64,000 nt of DNA from Parabacteroides goldsteinii. GTDB lineage: Bacteria > Bacteroidota > Bacteroidia > Bacteroidales > Tannerellaceae. Shown here piece after piece: positions 34,006 to 43,916 of the stretch. The notes under the pieces are model-generated. The model was not told where the DNA came from. It saw nothing but the letters and a program-made list of their open reading frames with translations, and ran no database searches. The DNA is taken from NCBI RefSeq assembly GCF_015550595.1, contig NZ_JADNBB010000025.1, positions 1 through 64,000 of the forward strand, given 5' to 3'. Numbering within the stretch: position 1 is the first letter of the stretch; every line of letters starts with the position of its first letter. Both the position numbers and the translations under genes were made by a program.

Positions 34006-35394
34006 TTATTTCAGGCTACGAGAAGCATCCAGTCGCTTTACAACCTGACCGTAGATAATCAGGGCAAAAGCTGAAACCAGAGCGATTGCACCAAAGTAAT
34101 ACCAGATGTAATGAGCATTGGCACTGGCTGCTACCCATTCTTCATGTGTGGCAAAAAGCGTTGGCTCCGGGCAATATTTACTGAGCAGGAAACCGGAAAG
34201 GCCAAATCCGAGGATGGATGACAGGAACGAGTGAAGATGGCTGAAACCAAGATATAGCCCTTCTTCTCCTTTGGGAGCCTGCAAAGAAAAATATTCGAGG
34301 AAACGTGGAGATATAAATGTCTCTGCCAATCCTTGAAAGACAATACCGACTACCATCATAAAGGCGACCGGGTGCATACCCAGAATTGTGGTGGTTCCGT
34401 CGAGCATATTTCCGGAAGCCATGCAAAGAGCGGATACAGGCATGATAAACATACCGAATGTCATAGAGGTAAGTGCTGTTTTCTTACGCATTAATTGAGT
34501 GACCAGATTAACTGTTAATACAACAACCAACGGGTTAACATTGGCATACCAGGAAGGGGATGCTCCTTCACCGGCCAGACGCAAAACATATTTGGGCATT
34601 GTTGCATACAATTGGTGCTGAACCATCCAGAATCCGGAAATAATAATGATCAGTGTGATCAGTCGACCGTTTGTACAAACTTTTATCAATGCTTTCCATA
34701 TCTGTCCGAACGTTTTTCCTTCTCCCGAATGTTGGCTGCTCTTATAGAAGAACCAGATCGCTATCAGAGCAAGGAAGGTCATTGAGGCGGAGAAATAGTT
34801 GAGAGTGATCAACCCTTCGTTTCCTAAGGCTTCGCGTAACGGTTTTACAATCGTTTTGCCGGAGAAAGCTCCGATATTTACCATCGCATAGAATATGGAG
34901 AAACCTTTGGCACGGGTTTCGGGAGTTGTTTCTTTAGCTACTGTTCCGGAAATCACACTTTTGATGAATGAACCTCCGATAACGATCAGTATCATGACCG
35001 GGATAATCCCATAACGAAGATTACTTTCAAGCAATCCGGTAAATGTTGTCGTTGTCCCGTATTCAACCAATCCGGCTGACTGAAGCCAGGTTGGGTAGAG
35101 TCCTAATCCGGCATAGCCTATGGTCAGTAAGGAAAATGCCAGTAGCATGGAGTTACGGAAACCGATCTTATCGGCCAATGCTCCGGCAAAAGTCGGAAGA
35201 AAATAAAGAAATGCGGAGAATGTTCCGGCGATAGTTGCCGCCTGGATATCGTTAAATCCGAGAATACGGCTGAGGTAGAGTGTTATTACGATAAATACGC
35301 CATAGTAGGCTGCACGTTCAAAAAGTTCGACGGTGTTGGCAACCCAAAACGCTTTACTAAATTTGATTTTCTCTTTCTTTGCTGTCGTGTTCAT
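34006..35394 (-). CDS. MFS transporter, POT/peptide-transporter-like
   Basis: 462 residues with about twelve to fourteen membrane helices. The first helix carries VELFERAAYYGVFIVITLYLS, close to the POT-family ERFSYYG-like motif. The following loop ADKIGFRN is the MFS motif-A position. Proton-coupled import of peptides or other small solutes is plausible. A strong hairpin separates it from the glycoside-hydrolase-like gene upstream, so it probably has its own promoter. Neighbouring SusCD genes hint at a shared nutrient pathway. Substrate not assignable. Confidence 0.7.
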   Translation of the reverse strand: MNTTAKKEKIKFSKAFWVANTVELFERAAYYGVFIVITLYLSRILGFNDIQAATIAGTFSAFLYFLPTFAGALADKIGFRNSMLLAFSLLTIGYAGLGLYPTWLQSAGLVEYGTTTTFTGLLESNLRYGIIPVMILIVIGGSFIKSVISGTVAKETTPETRAKGFSIFYAMVNIGAFSGKTIVKPLREALGNEGLITLNYFSASMTFLALIAIWFFYKSSQHSGEGKTFGQIWKALIKVCTNGRLITLIIIISGFWMVQHQLYATMPKYVLRLAGEGASPSWYANVNPLVVVLTVNLVTQLMRKKTALTSMTFGMFIMPVSALCMASGNMLDGTTTILGMHPVAFMMVVGIVFQGLAETFISPRFLEYFSLQAPKGEEGLYLGFSHLHSFLSSILGFGLSGFLLSKYCPEPTLFATHEEWVAASANAHYIWYYFGAIALVSAFALIIYGQVVKRLDASRSLK

Positions 35395-35431
35395 GTGATA
35401 GTTGTTTGTTTATAGAATTTAGAATAGAAAT

Positions 35432-35490
35432 GTAAAACGCAGGTATAAGCAGATGAGAAAATTAGAGCTGCGTATACCTGCGTAGTTTAC
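35432..35490. terminator. Hairpin between lipoprotein gene and transporter gene
   Basis: ACGCAGGTATA (35437-35447) pairs with TATACCTGCGT (35473-35483). Flanking GTAAA/TTTAC extends the stem. It probably ends the transcript of the lipoprotein gene on the minus strand. Confidence 0.6.
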
Positions 35491-35506
35491 ATACTGTATA
35501 AGTTAT

Positions 35507-36619
35507 TTATTTCTTCGTGTATGTCTGGTGAATAGCTTTGTCGAACGCCTTCCAGTGTTCGTCCGTCATTCCCTGCGGGGTGAAAAGGCAAACGCCTGCC
35601 GCTCCGCTTTCCATGGCTCCGCGTACTGCTTCTTCTATTTCAGAAGGGATCAGTCCGTGTCCTTCCGGATCTTTGATATTGGCTTTGTTCTGCCAGTCAT
35701 GGCAGATGAAAAGGCCACTGTAAACCGGAAATTTATTATTTACCGCATCCACTTCTTCTTTGGTGATCTTACCAACCCAGGCTGCATCTTCCAAATAGAA
35801 ATCATTGTAGTTCATTGGGAAGACGGCATCTATATTCCATTCGTCCCATTCCTGGCGAACCATCCATTTTGCATGAGAATCGGGGCCGGGGAATACAGCA
35901 GCGCTGACCTTTTTGCCTTTGGCATGGACTGCATCGGCAATATGATTGACCAGGTGAGTGATCACGTCGCAACGGAACTGTGCCCATTCCTTACATTTAG
36001 ACGGGTCTTCCACTGTTTTGATATCGATACCTGTTGCTGCTTTGAAATCGGCAACACATTTGTCACAATAACAGTAGTCGGCAGTCGGATACTCTTCGTT
36101 CATTACCAGTCCGTATTTTTCCCACAAGCCTTTTGCCAGGATGACATCGACATAGCGGATGTAGTCGAAATGAACATAATCAACATCGGGAATAGCGGCT
36201 ATCTTTTCATATTCGCCAGTCAGGAAGTTAATTACATTTTCATTGTTCGGACACATGAATTTGTAGTAGGGAACATAAGCCTGTACATTGTAGGCAGATT
36301 CTCCGTTACGGTTAACGGCATACCATGTAGAGTCGGCATCGCCTTTTAGCATCGTAGGTATCCATGCATGGTATTCCAGCCCGTTGGCATGAGCCACTTT
36401 AGCGGCACGTGCCTGTTTTTCTACGTTGAAACCGGCATTATAGCAAACACCGTCCAGACCGTGAGATTTCCACTTGCTGAAATCGGCCTGTAAAGTTTCT
36501 TCGGTGGTTTTGCCGTCTTCACCTTGCCAGCCGTACGCTTTGATCTTTGTTTCAGGAGCTTTGGTGCAAGCCGTTGCAAACAATGCAACGGCTGCTAAAG
36601 CGATAAATACTTTTTTCAT
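35507..36619 (-). CDS. Glycoside-hydrolase-like lipoprotein (GH10-like fold)
   Basis: 370 residues with signal peptide and lipobox LFATAC, so probably an outer-membrane or periplasmic lipoprotein. The sequence follows a TIM-barrel glycosidase pattern: GLDGVCYNAGF, LEYHAWIPTM, VDYVHFDYIRYVD, VSAAVFPGP, WNIDAVFPMNYNDFY and AAGVCLFTPQGM. This resembles the putative GHL10/DUF187 glycosidase group. The Asp in HFDYIRY is a likely active-site residue. Substrate unknown. It lies 19 bases after gcvP, perhaps by read-through, and precedes a transporter gene. Confidence 0.65.
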   Translation of the reverse strand: MKKVFIALAAVALFATACTKAPETKIKAYGWQGEDGKTTEETLQADFSKWKSHGLDGVCYNAGFNVEKQARAAKVAHANGLEYHAWIPTMLKGDADSTWYAVNRNGESAYNVQAYVPYYKFMCPNNENVINFLTGEYEKIAAIPDVDYVHFDYIRYVDVILAKGLWEKYGLVMNEEYPTADYCYCDKCVADFKAATGIDIKTVEDPSKCKEWAQFRCDVITHLVNHIADAVHAKGKKVSAAVFPGPDSHAKWMVRQEWDEWNIDAVFPMNYNDFYLEDAAWVGKITKEEVDAVNNKFPVYSGLFICHDWQNKANIKDPEGHGLIPSEIEEAVRGAMESGAAGVCLFTPQGMTDEHWKAFDKAIHQTYTKK

Positions 36620-36638
36620 TCAGATTTGTTTGTTGTTA

Positions 36639-39491
36639 TTAAATTTCACAAGCACAGAGAGTCGGGATCAGGTTACGGTCGCCATAAGCGTTGTCTACGC
36701 GTGCCACATTGATCCAGAATTTACTGTCATGCAACCATTCCAGCGGGAAAGCTGCTTTACTACGAGGGTATTCATGCTTCCATTCATCGGCTGTTACTTC
36801 GTATTCAGGATGCGGAGCATTTTTGAGCACATTATCTTCTTTGGAAGCTTTTCCTTCTTCTACTTCTTTGATCTCTTTCCAGATGCAATCCATAACTTCG
36901 GCGAAGCGGTCGAGTTCGGCCTTGCTTTCGCTTTCGGTCGGTTCGACCATCAGCGTGCCGTGTACCGGGAATGAAAGTGTAGGAGCGTGATAGCCGAAGT
37001 CCATCAGGCGTTTGGCGATATCGCCTTCATCGATGCCGGATGCTTCTTTTACACCACGGCATTCGAGGATCAACTCGTGGCCGACACGTCCTGTGGCTCC
37101 TGTATAAACGATTCCGTAAGTATCTTTGAATTTAGAAGCCAGATAGTTAGCGTTCAGGATAGCCGTTTTAGTTACTGTTTCCAGTCCTTCTGTTCCCAAC
37201 ATGCGAATATAAGCGTATGTGATAGGAAGAACACCTGCGCTACCGTAAGGAGCGGAAGATACTGTATTCTGATCGCAACCCCATAATACCGGATGAGACG
37301 GCAGGAACGGAACCAGATGTTCCGCTACGCAGATCGGACCTACACCGGGGCCACCGCCACCGTGAGGAATAGCAAATGTTTTGTGCAGGTTCAGGTGACA
37401 AACGTCGGCACCGATCGTACCCGGGTTGGTCAGTCCTACCTGTGCATTCATATTGGCACCGTCCATATACACCTGTGCACCGCATGCATGGATGATATCA
37501 CACATTTCTTTGATGTCGACTTCGAAGATACCGTGTGTGGAAGGATAAGTGATCATGGTTGCTGCCAGGTTCTCCTTATTTTCTTCTGCTTTGGCACGGA
37601 AGTCTTCCAGATCGATATTTCCGTTTTCGTCGCATTTAACAGTAACGGTTGTATAACCACACTGGATTGCGCTGGCCGGATTCGTACCGTGTGCGGAAGC
37701 CGGAAGGAGGACAATGTTTCTATGTCCTTGTCCGATACTTTCCAGATAAGCGCGGATTACACGCAGACCGGTATATTCGCCGGCAGCACCAGAGTTCGGT
37801 TGCAGGGTAGCTCCCTTAAATCCGGTGATCTCTGTCAGATAGTTGCAAAGATTTTCAATCAACTCTTTGTAACCTTCCACTTGTTCTTCCGGAGCATACG
37901 GGTGGATATTCTGAAATTCGGGACGGCCCAGTGGCAACATACTTGAGGCTGAATTCAGCTTCATGGTACATGAACCCAGGGAGATCATCGACTGTGCCAG
38001 TGATACGTCTTTACGTCCCAGGCGGGTAATGTAACGCATCAATTCTGTTTCCGTATGATATTTCTTGAATACATCTTCTTGCAGGAAGTCAGACGTACGG
38101 GCAAATTTTTTATCGAAATAAGTTTTTTCCGGAATAGCTTTTTCCAACATATAATCTTTTCCGGCGGCTCCGGCAAAGATGTATAATAACACACCTATAT
38201 CAGTCGGTTGCGTTGTTTCGTCGATGCTGATACCTACTTGTCCGGCTTCGAAGTATCGGAGGTTTACTTTACATTCCAATGCGATTTCGCGAAGAACGTT
38301 CACAGAAACATGAGCCGGTAATTCGATCTTCAACGTATCGAAATAATCCTTATTCAGTTGTCTGTAACCCAGCTTTTCAAGTTCAGCTGCCAGGAAGCCT
38401 GCTGATGCATGGATGCGTCCGGCGATATCACGCAGACCTTCTGCACCGTGATAAACGGCGTAGAATCCGGCCATTGTAGCAAGTAGAGCCTGTGCGGTAC
38501 AGATATTAGATGTTGCTTTTTCACGTTTGATGTGTTGTTCGCGTGTCTGCAAAGCCAGGCGATAAGCCGGATGTCCGTAAGCATCTTTCGAAATACCGAT
38601 GATACGTCCCGGAATAGCACGTTTATATTCGTCTTTTGTTGCAAAAAATGCAGCAGACGGACCACCGTAGAACATCGGGATACCGAAACGCTGGCTGCTA
38701 CCGAATACGACATCTGCTCCCCATTCGCCCGGAGGTGTCAATAATACCAGGCTCATCAGGTCGGCTGCTACGGCTACACGGGTTTCGTTAGCGTTAGCTT
38801 TGGCTACAAATTCCTTATAATCTTCAATCGAACCGCTCGCATTCGGATATTGAACGATTGCACCGAATACATCAGGAGTGAATTCGAATGTCTTGTAGTC
38901 ACCTGTTACCACCTTGATGCCTTGCGGGATCATACGGGTATTGATAACTGCAAGTGTGGAGGCGAATACATTTTCATCTACAAATAATGTATTGGCTCCG
39001 GCTTTAGCCTGTGCACGGCTGCGGCTACCGTGGAACATGGTAGCAGCTTCGGCTGCAGCAGTTGCTTCATCCAGCAGGGAACAGTTGGTAAGAGGCAATG
39101 CGGTCAGTTCGCTGATCACTGTCTGGAAATTAAGTAAAGCTTCCAGACGTCCCTGCGATACTTCTGCCTGATACGGTGTATAGGAAGTATACCATGCTGG
39201 ATTTTCGAATACGTTCCGCTGAATAGGGGCAGGGCAAATGGTATCGTACCAGCCCATGCCGATATAGGATGTAAATACTTCGTTTTTGGATGCCAGTTCA
39301 GAGATATGTTCGGCATATTCCCGTTCCGTCATCGGTTCCGGAAGATTCAGAGGTTCTTTAAGACGGATATTGGCCGGAATGGTCTGGTCAATCAGTTCGT
39401 CAACCGATTTAACACCGATAGCTTCAAGCATAGCCGGAATATCTTCCTTTGCAATGCCGACATGACGGTTTACAAATTTATTTGTGTCCAT
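36639..39491 (-). CDS. gcvP: Glycine dehydrogenase (decarboxylating), P protein
   Basis: 950 residues, the fused form of the glycine-cleavage P protein. It decarboxylates glycine with pyridoxal phosphate and passes aminomethyl to the H protein. The N-terminal half begins with RHVGIAKEDIPAML; the C-terminal half contains the PLP-lysine motif NLHKTFAIPHGGGGPG. Length is standard. The H and T proteins are not encoded here, as is common in Bacteroidales. It follows the MBL-fold gene by 14 bases on the same strand. Confidence 0.96.
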   Translation of the reverse strand: MDTNKFVNRHVGIAKEDIPAMLEAIGVKSVDELIDQTIPANIRLKEPLNLPEPMTEREYAEHISELASKNEVFTSYIGMGWYDTICPAPIQRNVFENPAWYTSYTPYQAEVSQGRLEALLNFQTVISELTALPLTNCSLLDEATAAAEAATMFHGSRSRAQAKAGANTLFVDENVFASTLAVINTRMIPQGIKVVTGDYKTFEFTPDVFGAIVQYPNASGSIEDYKEFVAKANANETRVAVAADLMSLVLLTPPGEWGADVVFGSSQRFGIPMFYGGPSAAFFATKDEYKRAIPGRIIGISKDAYGHPAYRLALQTREQHIKREKATSNICTAQALLATMAGFYAVYHGAEGLRDIAGRIHASAGFLAAELEKLGYRQLNKDYFDTLKIELPAHVSVNVLREIALECKVNLRYFEAGQVGISIDETTQPTDIGVLLYIFAGAAGKDYMLEKAIPEKTYFDKKFARTSDFLQEDVFKKYHTETELMRYITRLGRKDVSLAQSMISLGSCTMKLNSASSMLPLGRPEFQNIHPYAPEEQVEGYKELIENLCNYLTEITGFKGATLQPNSGAAGEYTGLRVIRAYLESIGQGHRNIVLLPASAHGTNPASAIQCGYTTVTVKCDENGNIDLEDFRAKAEENKENLAATMITYPSTHGIFEVDIKEMCDIIHACGAQVYMDGANMNAQVGLTNPGTIGADVCHLNLHKTFAIPHGGGGPGVGPICVAEHLVPFLPSHPVLWGCDQNTVSSAPYGSAGVLPITYAYIRMLGTEGLETVTKTAILNANYLASKFKDTYGIVYTGATGRVGHELILECRGVKEASGIDEGDIAKRLMDFGYHAPTLSFPVHGTLMVEPTESESKAELDRFAEVMDCIWKEIKEVEEGKASKEDNVLKNAPHPEYEVTADEWKHEYPRSKAAFPLEWLHDSKFWINVARVDNAYGDRNLIPTLCACEI

Positions 39492-39505
39492 AGTATTTAA
39501 TGTGT

Positions 39506-40144
39506 TTATAAATAAGGATTGTTTAATTTTTCGTCAATGATTGTTGTTTCCGGACCGTGACCGGGATAAACGACTGTTTCGTCCGGAAGAGATAACAGCT
39601 TGTCGTTAATAGCGGCTATCAGGACTTCCTGGTTTCCGCCCCACAGGTCTGTACGTCCGATACTGTTTGCAAACAAGGCGTCGCCCACAATGACAAAGCC
39701 GTTTTTCTTATTATAGAACGCTACACTTCCGGGTGAATGTCCGGGAACAGTAAGTACCACCAATTCGGAATGCCCGAATTTAACCACTTCATTACCTGTC
39801 AGGTATTTCCCAACCGGAATATTTTCCATTTTACCGGGAACGCCGAATAGTCTCGCTTGCTCTTCAGGAGCAGGAAGCTGTTCAACATCCGCCTTGTTTG
39901 CCTCCGGCTTCAGGCCATATGTCTTATACACAAACGGATTACCGAAAACATGATCCAGATGAAGATGGGTGCAGAGCAAATGCTTTACTATCAGCTTATT
40001 TTCAGAAATAAAGTCACTCAGTGCTTTCTCTTCTTCCTTACGGCAGCAACCGCAGTCGATAATGACTGCTTCTTTCGTATCGTCATACAATACGAAGGTG
40101 TTTTCCTGAAAGTAATTAAATTGAAATGCTTGTATTGTAATCAT
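39506..40144 (-). CDS. MBL-fold hydrolase (glyoxalase II-like)
   Basis: 212 residues. The metallo-beta-lactamase metal motif is HLHLDH (THLHLDHVFG), with further ligands in PGHSPGSV, GDALF and YPGHGPETT. Such proteins hydrolyse thioesters such as S-lactoylglutathione analogues, or persulfides. Exact substrate unknown. The start overlaps the rsmG stop by four bases (ATGA). Confidence 0.88.
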   Translation of the reverse strand: MITIQAFQFNYFQENTFVLYDDTKEAVIIDCGCCRKEEEKALSDFISENKLIVKHLLCTHLHLDHVFGNPFVYKTYGLKPEANKADVEQLPAPEEQARLFGVPGKMENIPVGKYLTGNEVVKFGHSELVVLTVPGHSPGSVAFYNKKNGFVIVGDALFANSIGRTDLWGGNQEVLIAAINDKLLSLPDETVVYPGHGPETTIIDEKLNNPYL

Positions 40145-40761
40145 AGCGGTACGTATACTACTTTTTTAGTTTGGAAAAATTCTTCTTTGAAATGCTCCCC
40201 CAGTTCGATAACGATCGCTTGCTTTTGGTAAGCATGTATCTCATGCTGGAGTTCGCCTCCTTTCAGGCAAATCAGTCCGTTGGGAAGTGCGTTCTGCTGT
40301 TCCTTTTTTATGTTTTTACGAGAAATTTTGATCAGATCGCCCAAAGGCATAACGGCCCGGCTGACAACGAAGTCGAATTGTTGTTTTTCTTCTTCGGCAC
40401 GGCAATGGCGGAAAGTTACGTTTTTCAGACCGATAGCTTCCGCTACCGCCTGTCCGACCTTGATCTTTTTTCCAATGCTGTCGACCAGATGGAACTGCAC
40501 TTCCGGAAAGAAGATTGCCAGGGGAATTCCCGGAAATCCGCCCCCTGTACCTATATCCATTACGGTAGAGCCGTTTTTGAACTTCATCATTTTAATCAGC
40601 CCCAACGAATGGAGCACATGATGCGGATACAGATTCTCTATATCTTTACGGGATATGACGTTGATCTTTGAATTCCAATCAGTATATAAATCATACAGAG
40701 CTTCGTACTGTGTCAGTTGCTTTTCACTTAGCTCCGGAAAATAAGTTTTTATAAGTTCCAT
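40141..40761 (-). CDS. rsmG: 16S rRNA (guanine-N7) methyltransferase
   Basis: 206 residues. It methylates G527 of 16S rRNA. Typical features are the N-terminal YEALYDLYTDWNSKINVISR, the SAM motif VMDIGTGGGFPGIPLAI and the VSRAVMPL segment of the GidB/RsmG family. Loss of this enzyme gives low-level streptomycin resistance in other bacteria. Translationally coupled to the MBL-fold gene, and nine bases after the DUF3298 lipoprotein gene. Confidence 0.94.
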   Translation of the reverse strand: MELIKTYFPELSEKQLTQYEALYDLYTDWNSKINVISRKDIENLYPHHVLHSLGLIKMMKFKNGSTVMDIGTGGGFPGIPLAIFFPEVQFHLVDSIGKKIKVGQAVAEAIGLKNVTFRHCRAEEEKQQFDFVVSRAVMPLGDLIKISRKNIKKEQQNALPNGLICLKGGELQHEIHAYQKQAIVIELGEHFKEEFFQTKKVVYVPL

Positions 40762-40770
40762 AGATTGTTT

Positions 40771-41619
40771 TTAAAATGCCAGATGAGCGATCGGACTATC
40801 TTTTTTGAGCAAGTATTGTATTTCTTCATACGGAAGATGTACATTCGTTGCACCGACTACATAGGCTGCGATCTCATATTCATTAAATGTATAGGTAATA
40901 CCATAGTCGTCTATCAGGAAATTCCCATTAGGGAAAATTTCTTCTACACTGAAAAATCCAACACTTTCCAGTTCTTTAGGATTATCAACATTGTTTTGTT
41001 TGGCAATCCGGTCTACCAATATCTGGGCCAGATCGTCCTGGTAGTTTTCGATAAATATATCTTCTTCTTTGATCAGATCTCCTGTTTTTGTGTTGATGAC
41101 GTGGTTGGTGAACGAGTGTGCACCATGCGCACCGCCTGTGTAGTTATCAAAGTTGACCGTATAACTCAGGATATCATTCTTGTTATAAGCAATATCATCC
41201 GACGACATTTCAAAGTAAGAGAACCAGGCTCCGACCGGAGTTTCATCTGCTTTCGCAACTTCAGCCTTGTATTCTTCTTCCAATTCTTTATAGCTGTTCA
41301 GATAATCTTCCGTGTATTTGGCGGTAGCTTCTTCGGGAGACAATGTCTCATAGTTATCACCAAAGTAAGATGACACGAATTGCTGCTGGATCTTTTTCAG
41401 TATCTCTTTATTCTCTGACTGTACCGGGAATGTAAAGTTTATTTGCAGGTTACAATTCGGGTTCTCCGGATTTTCAAGCAGGTGATAGGTTTTATCCACA
41501 CTGATCGAGTCGAATTTTATATCATTATCCGCTGTCTTTTTTGTCCCGATATTACAACCACTGACAAAAATACTTATAAGAAATAGAGCCACCAATTTCT
41601 GGCATAATTGCGTCTTCAT
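40771..41619 (-). CDS. DUF3298/DUF4163 (RsiV-like) lipoprotein
   Basis: 282 residues with lipobox IFVSGC. The central segment YTVNFDNYTGGAHGAHSFTNHVINTKTGD is the signature of the DUF4163/DUF3298 fold that occurs in the extracellular part of RsiV. It lacks the membrane and anti-sigma parts, so it is probably a periplasmic or outer-membrane binding protein, perhaps for cell-wall fragments or lysozyme (inference from RsiV). It may lead the rsmG-MBL transcript. Confidence 0.8.
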   Translation of the reverse strand: MKTQLCQKLVALFLISIFVSGCNIGTKKTADNDIKFDSISVDKTYHLLENPENPNCNLQINFTFPVQSENKEILKKIQQQFVSSYFGDNYETLSPEEATAKYTEDYLNSYKELEEEYKAEVAKADETPVGAWFSYFEMSSDDIAYNKNDILSYTVNFDNYTGGAHGAHSFTNHVINTKTGDLIKEEDIFIENYQDDLAQILVDRIAKQNNVDNPKELESVGFFSVEEIFPNGNFLIDDYGITYTFNEYEIAAYVVGATNVHLPYEEIQYLLKKDSPIAHLAF

Positions 41620-41651
41620 TGTGATACAGATTTAATTTTATACTTTAAATT

Positions 41652-41660
41652 GCAAATGTA
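41652..41660 (-). promoter_or_regulatory. -7 promoter element for the DUF3298-rsmG transcript
   Basis: Minus strand reads TACATTTGC, a full TAnnTTTGC match, 33 bases before the DUF3298 ATG. Confidence 0.6.
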
Positions 41661-41938
41661 CATGTTTATCTCCGAATTACCGAATAGATAACCGATTTTA
41701 TAAATCTTCTCCACCTATCAATTTGTCATACTATGCCATGTAAATAGGATTAATATACCGGGTAAATGAAATTAGTCTACCGGGTAATATTTTTTAACTA
41801 ATCATATTGCTGTTGAAACGATCAGATTGATGTCATATGGTAAAATCAGCCATAACGGAAACAGGCGGTATAGTGTCTGTTTATGGAAGATTTAGCATAT
41901 ATTTTTTTACGAAAAATTGATTATTTAAATCTTCTGCT

Positions 41939-42222
41939 TATCTTTGTCCCGCGCATGAAATGCAAGGAGTTGCAATGCGTGTCGCTTTTTTTATTGGACA
42001 TAAGCGTTTTAAATATTATTTGGCATTGAAATCTCGACAATTTCATTCCCAACAAATAATAGGCAGTAAATGCAGATGTTCTTGTCTATCTATGCACAAT
42101 ATAGAATTGTTTAAAATTGATTCGTGTATATGGATAAGAGCGTGGTACTGTTATATATATTGTTGGGGGGCCTGTCGAGAGCCTCAATGTCTATATATAA
42201 ACAGTTTCCACGCTTTTTTTTG
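41939..42222 (+). ncRNA. Candidate small RNA or attenuator upstream of the betaine transporter
   Basis: A promoter-like TATCTTTGT (41939-41947) is followed at once by a hairpin (GCAT..TGCAA / TTGCAATGC, 41953-41982) with a T run, then at 42140-42213 by a long stem (GCGTGG, ACTGTT and an AT part pairing with their complements) followed by eight T. Open frames across the region are short, overlap one another and lack good starts. The gap 41661-42689 otherwise shows nothing beyond AT-rich DNA. It could be a small RNA, a two-step attenuator for the downstream transporter, or remnant coding DNA. Confidence 0.3.
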
Positions 42223-42689
42223 TTTTATCCAGTCAGGGAATTGATGGATAGTTTGTTAGCCTTGAATCATGTATGGTATGTTTCTGAAAACAGATACTGC
42301 ATTGATCTTGCCGGAGACTTCTTCCCGCAAAAATATCATATATTTTTTAGATGTCATTCATATTCTTGAATTTCAAGGTAGTTTAGAAGTCTTATTAAGA
42401 AATGGGTATGTTTATTTATTATCCGGTAACACTTCGGCCTGGAAATTAATAGATATTTGCTCTGAAAAGAACCATCCTATTTATAAATGCGCTTTAAATG
42501 AACTAAATCAACGTTTGCTTGTTTTATAGATGTGGCATAGAGTAAAAGCCACCACCTGAGATAAAATAATTCAAAATTTTACGGTTTGAAATTTGCCGGA
42601 CTCACACGATGAATCCGGCATAGAATAATACTTGTCTGAACGATGCGTTCGGGGAACTAAGATCGTTGTATCATAAACCCAAAATATAT

Positions 42690-43916
42690 ATGGCAAAAAT
42701 TGAAATAAAAAACTTATCCATCCTTTTCGGACCTGAGAAGGCCAAAGCGAAAAAGATGATTTTAAAAGGAAAAAGTAAACAGGAGATCCTCAAGGCGACA
42801 GGATGCACTGTAGCTGTACGTAACGCCAACCTGGAGATAGAAGAAGGAGAGATGTTCGTAATCATGGGACTCTCCGGTAGCGGAAAATCGACATTACTGC
42901 GATGCATTAACCGGCTGAACGAACCTTCGATGGGGGAGATCCGTCTGGACGGTGTTGACATCACCCGTTCATCCGATAAAGAGTTATTACAAATACGCAG
43001 GAAAGAACTGGCTATGGTTTTCCAGCATTTCGGACTGTTACCCCACCGTACGGTGTTGAGTAACGTGTCGTTTGGCCTGGAGTTGCAGGGTGTTCCTAAA
43101 GAAGAACGGGAGAAGAAAGCGCAGGAAAGTGTTTTGCTTGTAGGCCTGAAAGGATACGAAAAGCAGCGGGTGGACGAATTGTCGGGAGGTATGCAACAGC
43201 GTGTCGGGCTGGCCCGTGCACTGGCAAACAACCCGGAGGTGCTTCTGATGGATGAAGCCTTCTCCGCCCTCGACCCGCTTATCCGCGAACAGATGCAGGA
43301 CGAGTTGCTCCTGTTGCAGGAAAAGATGAAAAGGACGATTGTCTTCATTACCCACGACCTGGACGAAGCGATCAAGCTCGGCGACCGTATCGCAATTATG
43401 AAGGATGGCGAGATCGTACAGGTCGGTACCCCCGAAGAGATACTGACAGATCCGGCCAACGCCTATGTCACCCGTTTTACAGAAAGCGTAGACCGGGGAC
43501 GTATCGTCACTGCATCTTCTATCATGCTGAAACAGCCGGTCGTGGTCAGACTCAGGAAAGAAGGCCCTGAGACTATCCTGCGCAAGATGCGCGAGAAACG
43601 TCTATACGCCTTGCCGGTAATAGGAAGTGAGGATCAGTTCATCGGTGAAATACAATATAAGGATGTCCTGAAGTTGCGAAAAGAGGGAAGTAAAGATGTT
43701 GCTTCCATAGTCCTTAAGGAAGTCCCTTCCGTATTGGAGAATACGACGGTAGAGGATATGCTTCCGTTACTACCGAAAGTACGGCAGGCTTTACCTGTTG
43801 TCGATGGCGAGAACCGGCTGATCGGAGTTGTCTCCCCCTCTGCCATCATCATTGAAATGACCGGAAAAGACCAGAAAGAAATAGAAGAAATAATTCAAAA
43901 CGCAATAGACTTATGA
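42690..43916 (+). CDS. Glycine betaine/proline ABC transporter, ATP-binding subunit
   Basis: 408 residues from ATG 42690 (MAKIEIKNLSILFG); an in-frame ATG 24 bases earlier is less likely. ABC ATPase with Walker A GLSGSGKST, signature LSGGMQQR, Walker B VLLMDEAF and switch His in FITHDLDEA. The N-terminal insertion KMILKGKSKQEILKATG and two C-terminal CBS domains (about 280-400) are typical of ProV/OpuAA, where CBS domains sense ionic strength. First gene of a three-gene operon, overlapping the permease gene by four bases. Role: osmoprotectant uptake. Confidence 0.93.
   Translation: MAKIEIKNLSILFGPEKAKAKKMILKGKSKQEILKATGCTVAVRNANLEIEEGEMFVIMGLSGSGKSTLLRCINRLNEPSMGEIRLDGVDITRSSDKELLQIRRKELAMVFQHFGLLPHRTVLSNVSFGLELQGVPKEEREKKAQESVLLVGLKGYEKQRVDELSGGMQQRVGLARALANNPEVLLMDEAFSALDPLIREQMQDELLLLQEKMKRTIVFITHDLDEAIKLGDRIAIMKDGEIVQVGTPEEILTDPANAYVTRFTESVDRGRIVTASSIMLKQPVVVRLRKEGPETILRKMREKRLYALPVIGSEDQFIGEIQYKDVLKLRKEGSKDVASIVLKEVPSVLENTTVEDMLPLLPKVRQALPVVDGENRLIGVVSPSAIIIEMTGKDQKEIEEIIQNAIDL

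Noticed and set aside
35528-36349. 273-codon open frame on the plus strand
   Set aside because: Antisense shadow of the glycoside-hydrolase-like lipoprotein.
41960-42529. Three overlapping short frames before the betaine transporter
   Set aside because: They overlap in different frames, cross a long hairpin with a T run, and have unconvincing protein sequence. A decayed gene cannot be excluded.
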